Source: Biancaea sappan
Lineage: Eukaryota > Streptophyta > Magnoliopsida > Fabales > Fabaceae
Reading direction: 5' to 3'
DNA: 64,000 bases
Assembly: GCA_037074585.1 (NCBI GenBank)
Contig: CM073491.1
Coordinates: 85,370,286-85,434,285 of the forward strand
Below, in pieces: positions 10,751-21,148 of the stretch (its first letter is position 1; each line of letters opens with the position of its first letter). Made by a program: the position numbers and the translations under genes. The notes beneath the pieces were generated by a model. The model was not told where the DNA came from and did no database searches. It saw only the letters and a program-made list of their open reading frames with translations.

Positions 10751-12255
10751 GGCTAGCCTAGATTTGTACTATTTGAACTTCAAAGGTCACATGCTTCTAA
10801 ATTTATTTGATTGAGTCTTTCTCATTGAACATTCCTTCTTAGACCTTAGGTGATACAAGATTAGTCATCACACTTAATCAAGCTCATCAAGTTTCTAACA
10901 TGGTATCAGAGCACAATAGCCTCGTGTCCCACAAAAATCCTTAATCCAATACAAAGAGAAGCCAACAATAATGTTTTTTTTAAAAAAAAATAAGAAATTG
11001 TTGAAGACATGTGGCTCAAAACCTGAAATCTAAAAAGAAAGAAGACTAAGTGAGAAAGTCTCAAACAAGTAAATTTGAAAAAGCTTGTAGCATCAAAGGT
11101 TTAAAGAATACAAGCTCAGACAAAAAAAAAAAGATAGAAACATAAAGCTAGTTTGAAGTATGATGGGACCAAACCAAATTGTCTTAGGCATTTTGGCCAC
11201 AAAGCAACATACTCAATCAAGACTCCAACACTCACCATCAAAATTCCCGGGAAATTTAGGATGTTGTATATGGAGCTTGATGTTTTAAGAGATCGGGTTT
11301 TTTTCATGGTTAATTACTCCATTTTTATTTCATATATATATATATATATATATCTCAATGATTCAACCATGAAGAGATATGATTCTAAAGGCATATTTGA
11401 TTGTATTTAACGAGGTTTGAAAATGATTCAGGTTTCCAATCGATTAAATGCACTTATTTTTTATTTGTTAAGTATTTATTTGATTGAATACTTCTTATTT
11501 GGTCAAATATCATGATAAGTCTTAAAATTTTTTAGATATTAATTGCTTTAGATATATATATTCAATGTGTATAGATGTTGAAAAATAAATAGTCTTAATT
11601 ATTTAATATTCAAATTAAATAATATATTAATAACAAAATATGTATTTAAATCTAAATATTTTAGTGTGACAAAGAAAAAAAAACCCAAGTCAAGGTCTGA
11701 GTAAATTTTTCTATAAAAATATCTTTTGTCATTTTCTTTGTTTACGTCTTCGGCTTTCAAGGGCCATACCAAGTTGAAGACTTATAGCAACATTTGGTTG
11801 AAGCTTCTAGCCCAATACTTTGCATCTCAAATCTACATAGATTTTAATTATTGATAAACACGCCCGGATCTTTTACTATCCAATACCATGTTGGCTAGCT
11901 TTGAACCGTTTGACTGGACACCACGTGGTTCCCACACTCGATGGGACGATCCATGCTAGCCTAGTGTAGTGCTAGGCCCACCAGAAGATCCACAAACTTG
12001 ATATAGTTACAATGACTTGGAAGCAATAGACGATGGGCAACAAATAAAGTCTTTCCTCTTCGTAACAATAGAGCTTTTTTGTCTCGTAATTTAAAAGATC
12101 AGACCAGCCGGTTGGATCGAAAATCGATCCTAAGTTCAGTTCGAGTGGGCATTTGAACTTGAAAAAAAGTGAAAACAATATAGAACCCATTGAACCTATC
12201 CCAAACCGAAAAAATCTGTGAAACCGACAGGTCAAACCGATTCCATACTTCTTCT
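10751..12255 (+). mobile_element. Tandem LTR-derived repeat, unit 3 (truncated)
   Basis: It starts at GGCTAGCC (10751) with the primer-site text at about 10901, and follows unit 2 closely until about 12250. Homology then stops in the CTTCTTCTTTTTT tract. The last ~850 bp of a unit are missing, replaced by GA-rich sequence. Confidence 0.6.
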
Positions 12256-12768
12256 TTTTTTAGAGAGAGTAAGTGAGAGAAGGTGGAGATATGAGAGAGA
12301 GACGAAGACGATGAAGATCTGAGAACGACAGAGATGACAGAGATTTGAGAGAGATAAGATGAATGGAGATTTGAGAGAGACGATGAACTGAAACAAAACC
12401 TATGTTATAGTATTGGAGAAGGCGAGAAGAAGATGAGAGAAAGTGATCTAGACGACGAACAAATGAACTTGATATACATACAGCTGACATGCATAATCCA
12501 ATAAATTCATTGTAATTTTTTTTAAAAGTATATTTTATATTTAAAAATTTGTGTTTTACATTTTTAATATAAATATATAAAATATTATAAATTTCTTCTT
12601 ATTATATCAATATAAAATTAATATATGTATATATATATATTTATAGTATTTAATTATATATATATATTTTAATTTTTTTAAGTACTACTAGTTCGACCGC
12701 ATTTTAACCATTAAACATTAAACTGATACCTCCAACAATTTAATAACTAGTCTAATTTTTAAAACATT
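12256..12768. other. GA-rich then AT-rich noncoding stretch
   Basis: About 230 bp of GAGAGA-rich low-complexity sequence are followed by AT-rich DNA. A short minus-strand frame across the GA tract (Ser/Leu-rich) is a composition artefact. I see no gene here. Confidence 0.6.
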
Positions 12769-13165
12769 GCTTTATCCACCATGTTCAAATCAATAGCATT
12801 GGCCTATCTTTTTGTACATTTTACTAGAAGTACCATTGTCGCTAGGGCTTTACATTCTGGTCTTGAATTGATGTAATTATATCTTTTGTTTTTTATATTT
12901 CATGCCGGAAACCAAATGATTGTGGTAAATCAATCATAAACAAATATAAAAACAATTCAAAAGTTGAGAAGGAATATATTCTATATATGCCTTTTAATTT
13001 ATTATTTATGATCTATTTATTTTAACTACACTCGCATGAATTTGTTGGTCCATTTTCTTGAATCTTTTTCTTTTTTTGGCTGAGGTATGAACTGTGTTGG
13101 GCATCATATCATGGGAAAAAGTATAGAAAACAACAAAGCATGCAAGTCAATTAAACGTGTGGCCG
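12769..13165 (+). pseudogene. Relic of a second Csl gene: last ~22 codons and 3' flank
   Basis: The stretch aligns by eye with the end of the intact Csl gene and its downstream flank (about 33682-34031). In frame it reads close to the real C-terminus (SIVSKSVALAFLFVHFS; here STMFKSIALAYLFVHFT), but the stop codon is lost. Homology continues through the untranslated flank (TTTACATTCTGGTCTTGAAT; CTGAGGTATGAACTGTGTTG) to TTAATTAAACGTGTGG. Because flanking DNA is included, this is a remnant of a genomic duplication rather than a retrocopy. No upstream exons are visible; sequence to the left is repeat. Confidence 0.85.
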
Positions 13166-13439
13166 CAGTATAATATTAGTAAACCTTTTAAATTGAATTA
13201 TAATGTCAAGCATATCCAATTTCATAAAAAAGAAAAAGCTCTAGAAACTTTAGAATTTAGATACATGTTTATATCAGGTACTCTTTCTTTTTCTTTTTTC
13301 GGTCTAGCCATGTTTCTATCCTGTTATGTAACGAGAACTGCAGAGATGGATGTCTATCTAGATGGGCCAGGCCCATTGGACAATCAGTCTTCTAGTGTCA
13401 CAAAGGCCCAACTACATATTCGATCCATATATATATATT

Positions 13440-13770
13440 TTACCATGTTACGTTAGTATCTATCACAATTGTCACTGATCATCTTAATATTCTCACCAAC
13501 AAAATCTCTGGGAGATTTAGGATGTTGTATGGAGAGTTTGACCTTCTAAAAAGAAAAAGTCCCAAGTCAAGGTCTGCGTAAATTCTTCCATTAAACTATC
13601 TGATGCCGTTGTCTTTCAAATCAAGGGCATGCCAAGTTGAAGACTCACAGCGACATTTGCATCTTAAATCTGAAGACTTTCAATTATTGATAGCTTACAG
13701 TGACTCGGAGGCAATAGAACATGGGCAATAAATAAAGTCTTTCCTCTTTGTAACAAGTGGGACATTGGCT
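13440..13770 (+). repeat. Fourth, strongly decayed copy of the 2.4-kb unit
   Basis: Recognisable ordered blocks of the tandem unit remain: GTTAGTATCTATCACAATTG, then AGATTTAGGATGTTGTATGG, CCCAAGTCAAGGTCTG, GCCAAGTTGAAGACT and AATAAAGTCTTTCCTCTT. The spacing is shortened. It lies beyond the Csl relic, so the relic is bracketed by copies of the same repeat. Confidence 0.7.
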
Positions 13771-14899
13771 TTGTTTTGATAATATTAGCAACAGCAATTA
13801 AAACTACGTATACACCTCTTTCGGCATTCTTTAGAAAATCATACTCAACCAATTGGTGGGGTCAGAAAATCCATAAATTGATTACATGAATGATTTAGTC
13901 TGACCCAATATATCAGGTATTAAAAAAGTTAATTAAAAACTGATTGAATCAACCAAATCTTATAAAATTATGCGATTTTAATAGTTAAACTGAATTTAGT
14001 TTTATTTTTTAAAAATTTCATACATAACAGAAAATATTATAACAGAAAATGCTAAGTATTTCGGAGGATTGGAGAATATGCTATGTAAGTTAATATGTGG
14101 TAACTATTTATATTAATTTACATAGTTTTTAAAAGTCTAAAATTCTATTTTGTTCTCTTTCGAATGCTTTATTCCTCAATAATTAGCCCTAGGACGGTAG
14201 GAATAGATTCCATGGCACTAATGGGAAAGTAGAAAATTGTTGGCTTTCGTAGATTCAGGAACAAAAAGCATCTTATTAGCTTGTGTTCAAGCTTTTTGCG
14301 TTTCAATTTATGTACTTTGTATGGAGATTGTGTATATGACCGTGAGTTCCGCAAATTATAATTGTGCATGAAGTAGGCGTGGAACAACCAGTCAAAAGCA
14401 CTATTTTTGAAAAATTAGTTCAAACGGATCGTTGGTAATAACTAATAATAGAGCTGTTGGGCTGTGAAAATCTATCAAATCGTTCAATTTTATGTGTAAA
14501 ACTAAATCAACCTAAATCATAATATAATTGATTTGAGCAGTTTGAACTTATATATCACCTTTTATTTTTTTCAACTTTTTACAATTATTTAATAACTCAT
14601 AAAAACAATAATATCTCATTAAAATTTAAATAATTTATGAATCATTATATACTTATTTATTCAAATAGCTTATACAAATAATAATATCTCACTCAAATTC
14701 AAATAATTCATAACAATAACGTTATCTTATTTAAAGTCAAATAACTTATAAACTACTTTCAAATAATTCGTACAAGCAATGTCAATTTCAGTTTAAAAAT
14801 AGCAATACGACATATGGAGTAGTGTATTATTAGAGTACTTAACTATTTATAATATATATAAAAACATATGATATGTTATATTAAAGTAGACACAATCAT
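13771..14899. other. AT-rich noncoding DNA
   Basis: No supported gene. A 72-codon minus-strand frame (14169-14387) resembles no family I know. Short direct repeats of the AATAACTCATA/AATAATTCATA type occur at 14585-14775. Confidence 0.5.
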
Positions 14900-15383
14900 G
14901 CATTGTTAATTGCTTGTTTGAAACTTTCTTTCAATTATATTAAGTCTCAAGATCATTTAATTCTTGAGATTCCTTCCAAAATATGAAATGATCAATCATA
15001 TTGGCCATTTTTCAAAGATATCATAGGAGTCATTAATGAAACTCATGTCTTATGTGTGGTTAGTCCTAGTTACCAATTGATTGTTAGAAGAAAAAGATAT
15101 CCCATCCAAAATATATTAATTATATGTGATTGAGAAATGTGTTTTACTTTTGCATTACCCGAATGAAAAGATACTGCTCATGATGTCCATGTCTTCCAAC
15201 AAGCTCTTGCAACTTTTGAAATGAACTTTCCATATCCACCTCTAGATAATTTTTCTACTTTTAGAATGCTTTATTTTTAGTAATTTCTCATAACTATAAG
15301 TTATTGTATTTTAAAAAATTTTATGCTATGTCTAATAATGATTTGTTTATTTTTCTAGATAAATATTATTTTGGTGGTTGCTG

Positions 15384-16377
15384 GCTATCCAACACCAATT
15401 TGATATATTAGTCTATACGAGTGTGAGCATTATTACTTACCTAATTTCAGACATTCATTCAAATTTGTCAATCAAAATGAGGTATTTAATTATCATCATT
15501 CAATTTTGAGATAATCAAAATGAAGTATTTAATTATCATCATTCAATTTTGAGATCTACCATTGAAAGAATTTTCAGAGTATAAAAGAATAGGTTTGCAA
15601 TTTTGTGTTGTATGTCTAAATTCAAAATTGAAACACAAGTTCAAATTGTGACTGGAACAAGAAAAAATGAAAGAACAAAAGAACAAAAAAAATATAATTT
15701 ATAAAATAAATGTATTTTATTAAAACATAAATATATGCATGACATTACAACTAAGTGAGTGAAAATGAATAATAATGGTACATTAAATAATAAAATATGA
15801 AATTCATGCACTTTATGTAATTATACATCAAAAAATACTTCTATTAACTAACATCCAAATATAAATCACGTTCATGTCATTTATTCAAACCTAATTTTAT
15901 TCTTTAATTTTCCAAATATATATCATATTTACCTGAATCTAAGTTTCTTCAAAATCAATTCTCAAAACCATAGTTTGCCCGAACTTAAATTTTCTCAATT
16001 GTTTACCAAACAAATATTTTGTAAACTATGATTGGTCCAAATTTAAATTTTTCTAATTGTTTTCAAAAGACACACTATATAGATTGATAGATAAGGACCA
16101 AAAAAAGGTCATTTGAGAAAATAAAAAATAAAAATGGTAGATCCACGAAAGGAATGGCCAATGGGAGGAGTGTATCAGTGGAAGAAAGATGTTTGTCCTC
16201 TACGAACGTATAATTATAAAACAAAAATTACATTACCAACAATAGAAGGAATTGATAATATCCAAAGGGTCGTTCTCTACGAAAGTATAAAACAATAATT
16301 ACAGTACCAATAATAGAAGGAATTGATAATATCCAAAAATGGCATTCAACTTTGGGTACACTCTTGGCTATCTAACA
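15384..16377 (+). repeat. Amplified Harbinger 3' segment, copy 1
   Basis: It begins GCTATCCAACACCAATTTG and carries the transposase C-terminal block up to GAAACACAAGTTCAAATTG. An AT-rich downstream tail follows, ending with two early versions of the AATTACATTACCAACAATAG minisatellite unit and GGCATTCAACTTTGGGT. The coding block is shortened compared with copy 3. Confidence 0.8.
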
Positions 16378-17677
16378 CTAATTTGATATATTGGTCCATA
16401 CAAGTGTGAGCATTAATACTTACATGATTTCAGACATTTATTTAAATTTATCAATCAAAATGAGGTATTTAATTATCATCATTCAATTTTGAGATCTAGC
16501 ATTGAAAGATCTTTCAAAGTATAAAAGAATATGTTTGTAATTTTGTGTCGCATGCCTAAGTTCAAAATTGAAACACAAGTTCTAATTGTGACTGCAACAA
16601 TAAAAAAATGAAAAAAAAATAATTTATAAAATAAATGTATTTTATTAAAACATTAATATCTGCATGACATTACAATTAAATGAGTGAAAATGAATAATAA
16701 TGATACATTAAATAATAAAATAATAAAATGCATGCATTTTATGTAATTATACATCTAAAAATACTTTCGTTAACTAACATTCAAATACAAATTACGTTCA
16801 TGTGGCTTGTCCAAACCTAAGTTTACTCATCATTTTTTCAAATATAAATTATATTCTCCCGAATTTAAGTTTTTCCAAGATCAATTCTCAAAACCATAGT
16901 TTGTCCAAACTTAACTTTTCACAATTATTTTCCAAACAAATATTTATAAACTATGGTTTGTCAAAACTTAAATTTTTCTAATTGTTTTCAAAATACACAC
17001 TATATAGATTGATAGATAAGGACAAAAAAGGTCATTTGAGAAAATAAAAAATAAAAATGGTATATCCACGAAAGGAATGACCAATGGGTCAGTGTATGAG
17101 TGGTAGAAAGAGATTTGCCTCACGTACGTATAAAACAAAAATTACATTACCAGCAATAGAAGGAGTTAATAATATCCAAAGGGTTGTTCTCGTACGTATA
17201 AAACAAAAATTACATTACCAGCAATAGAAGGAATTAATAATATCCAAAGGGTTGTTCTCGTACGTATAAAACAAAAATTACATTACCAGCAATAGAAGGA
17301 GTTAATAATATCCAAAGGGTTGTTCTCGTACGTATAAAACAAAAATTACATTACCAGCAATAGAAGGAGTTAATAATATCCAAAGGGTTGTTCTCGTACG
17401 TATAAAAGAAAAATTACATTACCAGTAATAGAAGGAATTAATAATATCCAAAGGGTTGTTCTCGTACGTATAAAAGAAAAATTACATTACCAGCAATAGA
17501 AGGAGTTAATAATATCCAAAGGGTTGTTCTCGTACGTATAAAACAAAAATTACATTACCATCAATAGAAGGAGTTAATAATATCCAAAGAGTTGTTCTCG
17601 TACGTATAAAACAAAAATTACATTACCAGTAATAGAAGGAATTAATAATATCCAAAAATGGCATTCAACTTTGGGTG
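16378..17677 (+). repeat. Amplified Harbinger 3' segment, copy 2
   Basis: Same order as copy 1 (GCTATCTAACACTAATTTG to GGCATTCAACTTTGGGT). It has the same shortening of the coding block and a greatly expanded minisatellite before the final block. Confidence 0.8.
17123..17660. repeat. 68-bp minisatellite, about 8 copies
   Basis: The word CGTACG recurs at 17123, 17191, 17259, 17327, 17395, 17463, 17531 and 17599, exactly every 68 bp. Each unit contains AAAATTACATTACCAGCAAT, AGAAGGAGTTAATAATATCC and GGGTTGTTCTCGTACG. Copies differ by only a few bases. Neighbouring segments have about two units each, so this is a local expansion. Confidence 0.95.
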
Positions 17678-18860
17678 CTATCCAATACCAATTTGATATA
17701 TTGGTCTATACAAGTGTGAGCATTATTACCTATCTGATTTCAAACATTCATTCAAATTTGTCAATCAAAATGAGGTATTTAATTTTCAGCATTCAATTTT
17801 GAGATCTACTATTAAAATTAAGAACTTTCAGAGTATAAAAAAATATGTTTGCAATTTTGTGTCATATGCCTAAGTTTAAAATTGAAACACAAGTTCAAAT
17901 TGTAACTGCAACAATGACTATACATAATTTTATTAGAAGTAATACTAAAATATATATTGAATTTAGTCGTTCAGAAGATGAAGATATGCTTCAAGAAGAG
18001 TGTGAAGTCCATGTTGCCTCAAATCCCCTGCCTAGCCTAAACATAATATCTTTATTTGAAATGGATCGTGTTCAAGGTACCATTCAGGATAACTTGTAGA
18101 GCATACAACAAATCATTAGAAGTTACATGTACAAGTTCATTGTATTGTAAAAAATATTTATAGTTTTACTTTTATGTTCCTTTTTAAAATTATTTGCATT
18201 TCTTTCGATCATTTTATTTGCTATAATTTATTTTAAATAATTTTAAATAAAAGCATTTGAAAAAAATGAAAAGAAAAAGAACAAAAAAAATATAATTTAT
18301 AAAATAAATACATTTTATTAAAACATTAATACATGCATAAAATTACAATTAAATGAGTGAAAATGAATAATGAAAATACATTAAAGAATGAAAATATAAA
18401 ATTCATGAGCTTTCTGTAATTACACATCAAAAAATAATTATGTAAACTGACATCTAAATATAAATCACATTCACGTGGTTTGTCCAAATCTAAATTTTTC
18501 TTACAATTTTTTAAACATAAATCACGTTTACTCAAATTTAAGTTTTCTCAAAATTAATTCTTGAAACAATAATTTACCCAAACTTAAATTTTTTAAATTA
18601 AGAACCAACAAAGGTCATTTGAGAAAATAAAAAATAAAATGGTATATCCATGAAAGGAATGGCCAATGGGGAAGTGTATGAGTGGAAGAAAGAGGCTTGT
18701 CCTCTACGTACATATAAGACAAAAATTACATTACCAGCAATAGAAGGAAGTAATAATATCCAAAGGTTTGTACTCTACATGCATATAAAACAAAAATTAC
18801 ATTACCAGTAAAAAAAGGAATTATTAATATCCAAGAATGGCGTTCAACTTTGGGTCTACT
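17678..18860 (+). repeat. Amplified Harbinger 3' segment, copy 3 (least deleted)
   Basis: The same segment again (GCTATCCAATACCAATTTG to about GGCGTTCAACTTTGGGT). Here the coding block continues to a natural-looking C-terminus and stop at 18099, so copies 1 and 2 appear to derive from a version that lost this part. Confidence 0.8.
17845..18099 (+). pseudogene. Harbinger transposase C-terminal open frame
   Basis: An 84-codon open frame lies within copy 3. It contains ETQVQIVTATMTIHNFIRS, matching the family's C-terminal LHNFI block, followed by a typical acidic tail (SEDEDMLQEE). It is the last exon-like part of the dead transposase, not an independent gene. Confidence 0.75.
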
Positions 18861-19775
18861 CTTGAATAATTAAATCAGAAAATATGTTTTAAAATTCTGA
18901 AAAATATATTTTTTATATAATTTTTTAACATTAATGTTATATTAGACTTTTTTATCAACAAATTTTTTTTATCTTCAAATTCTAAAAAGATATTTTTATA
19001 TAGTAATTTAAGGTCTGAAAAATAAGGAGGTGGGTTCATCAAAAAATAATTTTGATCCAATTTTTTATATACGTATTATTAAATTTTTTAATTAAAATAT
19101 GATAAATGTGTGATTTTCAATGAGAATAGGTGTATAGCCTTTAAAAAATAATTTTATATCTTTTAACTCACTATCGTATGATTACTTTTTTTTAAAATTT
19201 TTATACACATACTGTATTTTTATTAAAAAAATTTAATAGTAAAAACTATTAAAAAATTTAATAACAAAAATGTAAGTAATTTTGTGTAAGTCTTCTCCTC
19301 CTGGACCGTCCTATCTTCAAGGCATCTTAGAAGAGGTTCTTCAAAATTGTGGGGGCTTCTGGAGAGATGAGTTTTTGTGGGTCCTAGAGTCAGTAACACT
19401 GTAGCACATAGGCTAGCTGAGTATGGAACACGTAATGACACGTCCATGTCCTCCTAGGCTCCCTCTGACTGTTATTGTACACACTTTTTTACGGAATTGA
19501 ATTCTTTGTAATATTACAAAAATGTAATACTTTTAGCAATAATTTTTTTATTGTTAAAATTTTTAACAACCAAAAAAAATTGTGATTGAAAGTCATAGCA
19601 ACAGAAAAATTACTAAAAAAAATATTGTACTCTGTTATACTAAAAGTATTGCAGATGTTCCGATCCCCCTTTTACATGATTCTATTGGTGATTAATGAAT
19701 TAAAGCTTTCCATTTGGAAAAAAAAAAAGGACTCCTCTTAACTGTATTGTAGACACTCTTGTATATGTTTCTCTA
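18861..19775. other. AT-rich noncoding DNA
   Basis: Long A/T runs. Short minus-strand frames look like chance. A 150-bp less AT-rich patch (19290-19450) has no feature I recognise. Confidence 0.5.
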
Positions 19776-20063
19776 GCGCGTCTGCTCTTCAAGGAGTGAA
19801 GAGGACTTTGCTATTCAATTTAGCAATAGTTTTGAAGAGCACTTTACTATTCAATTTAGCAACAGTTTTAACCGTTGCTAAATTTTTTAGCAACGGTTAA
19901 ACCGTGTGTAAAAAAATGTCGCAGATAAACTTTCAGCAAATATTTTTATTGTTGTTAAATTTGTTAACTGTTATACTTTTTTGTAACGGTTTTTTAGTAA
20001 CGGTTAAAACTATTGTTAAATTGAAGAGCAGAGTGCTCTTCGAGAAGGGAAGAGTAGACGCAC
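19776..20063. mobile_element. Small foldback/MITE-like element with central hairpin
   Basis: The ends are inverted: GCGCGTCTGCTCTTC on the left and the complement of GTGCGTCTACTCTTC on the right. Inside, a ~36-bp motif (GAAGAGCACTTTACTATTC type) is directly repeated. A perfect 15-bp inverted repeat TTAACCGTTGCTAAA with a 3-base loop lies at 19868-19900. GCAACGGTT words recall the subterminal repeats of CACTA elements, but CACTA ends are absent. No clear target-site duplication was found, so the boundaries are tentative. Confidence 0.5.
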
Positions 20064-20101
20064 GATCCTTCTCTCAGGGATTAATGAATTCTTATAGTTT
20101 T

Positions 20102-20452
20102 GGAATAATTATACTTTATCTTCATAAACTTTTTTTTATGTGCAAAAAACTCTCTTAAAGTTTCAAACTCAGTAAAAGACCTCCCTTAACTTTCATTCCG
20201 TGCAGAAAACTCCCTCTCGTTAGTTGATCATTAGTCCAACAATAATGTGGACTACGACCCTGCCATGTCACTAGTAAAATTTACACCTCACATGCTATGT
20301 CACCTATTTTTTTCAAATCACACTCCTGCCATCATCCTACCATGTCATCGCCTCCCTTGAAGATGCATATTTTCATATCCATCACCGTGCTATGTTTTTC
20401 GAAGCCTATCTCACTTCTGTCACCGTGCTTTGGTGCGTCATTATTTCTCTGT
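20102..20452 (+). repeat. Left terminal inverted repeat, part before the copia insertion
   Basis: About 351 bp matching, inverted, the region 26540-26890 with an estimated 80-85% identity by eye. The last ~55 bp of the repeat lie beyond the copia element (25451 to about 25505). Confidence 0.75.
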
Positions 20453-20717
20453 TGTTGGGTTTGACTTGAATTTTGTGGGTGACCCGGTTTGTAACCCGAC
20501 CCACGACCCACGACCCATTTGTCTCTATATATATGAGTGTGAGGTAATTCATTAGAAGAGTGGTTGATGTAATTTCTCTCTGTATAGCCTCCTTCAGAAA
20601 ATAATACAGATATTCTCTCTGTCCGTGGACGTAGGTCGCATTGACCGAACCACGTAATTTCTTTGTGTGTTATTCTCTATCCTTCTCCTTGATTAATTGC
20701 ATTTCAGTAACCTAACA
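20453..20717 (+). repeat. Copia 5' LTR
   Basis: 265 bp, TG...CA ends, GC-containing CCCGACCCACGACCC block, TATA-like run at 20526-20533, CT-rich region downstream. This LTR carries the promoter. Confidence 0.96.
20526..20533 (+). promoter_or_regulatory. Putative LTR TATA box
   Basis: TATATATA about 73 bp into the LTR, followed by ATGAGTGTGAGG. The position fits a short-LTR copia promoter. The same run is present in the 3' LTR at about 25254-25261. Confidence 0.55.
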
Positions 20718-20719
20718 AG

Positions 20720-20731
20720 TGGTATCAGAGC
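20720..20731 (+). other. Copia primer binding site (tRNA-iMet)
   Basis: TGGTATCAGAGC two bases after the LTR end, the standard initiator tRNA-Met complement of plant LTR elements. Confidence 0.93.
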
Positions 20732-20785
20732 TTTGGTTCATTTTTGGTTCGTCGGTTACTGTAGCACGGTCAACGGTCAACGGTA

Positions 20786-20880
20786 CTATTTGGTCAAAGT
20801 TGCTGTTTGGTCAAAGTTGCTGTTTGGTCAAAGCTGTTGTTTGGTCAAAGCTGCTGTTTGGTCATTGTTGTTGTTTGGAC
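20786..20880 (+). repeat. Short tandem repeats in copia leader
   Basis: About five copies of an 18-bp unit (TTTGGTCAAAGTTGCTG type) lie between the primer site and gag. They are preceded by GGTTACTGTAGCACGGTCAA, a word that resembles the repeats in the gypsy LTRs of this window. Confidence 0.85.
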
Positions 20881-21148
20881 CAAGTTTTCTGTTGCGATCG
20901 TTATTGTTTCCTCGACACAGTTCCGGTAAGTTTATGTTTAATTCAGAAAAGAATTCTGAATTTCTGTGTGAATTTACTGGATTGTGCTGGATTGAATTTC
21001 TGGTTTACTGCTGTGAATTTTGTTGGACTGCTGTGTTGAATTTCTGTTAGTGAAGTTCTGGTCAGTTTGCAAGGTTCTGAACAGTTTTGTGAAATTCAAT
21101 TTCTGATTGCGAAATTTGCTAGTAATTTATCTGCTGTTATTTGAGAAG

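Larger units (their letters stand above)
14900..18110 (+). pseudogene. PIF/Harbinger transposase, degenerate
   Basis: Translation of the plus strand shows, in order, the conserved blocks of a plant Harbinger DDE transposase (HARBI1-like nuclease). Near 15000-15050 there is WPFFKDIIGVINETHV, the counterpart of the FKDCIGAIDGTH block. Around 15120-15200 come an ICD block, a stop, and a block ending AHDVHVFQQAL (family: SAHD.RVF). At 15380-15650 there is a GYP...YECEHYYL block followed by HHSILRSTIERIF (family: HSSLRNVIERxFG). Stops and frameshifts interrupt all blocks, and the downstream half is repeated three times. The catalytic Asp of the first block is replaced (IDGTH to INETH). No paired ORF2 (Myb-like) was found. 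Confidence 0.8.

Noticed and set aside
12260..12490. Ser/Leu-rich minus-strand frame
   Set aside because: Composition artefact of a GA-rich stretch.
17123..17660. CRISPR-like regularly spaced repeats
   Set aside because: The 68-bp units are contiguous without unique spacers and lie in a plant transposon remnant; it is a minisatellite.
19500..19640. Possible tRNA-like folding in the region before the foldback element
   Set aside because: No cloverleaf with conserved tRNA bases could be drawn.
20697..21050. 117-codon frame before the copia gag, with repeated VKAAVW-type units
   Set aside because: It spans the primer site and the 18-bp leader repeats; it is untranslated leader in this family.
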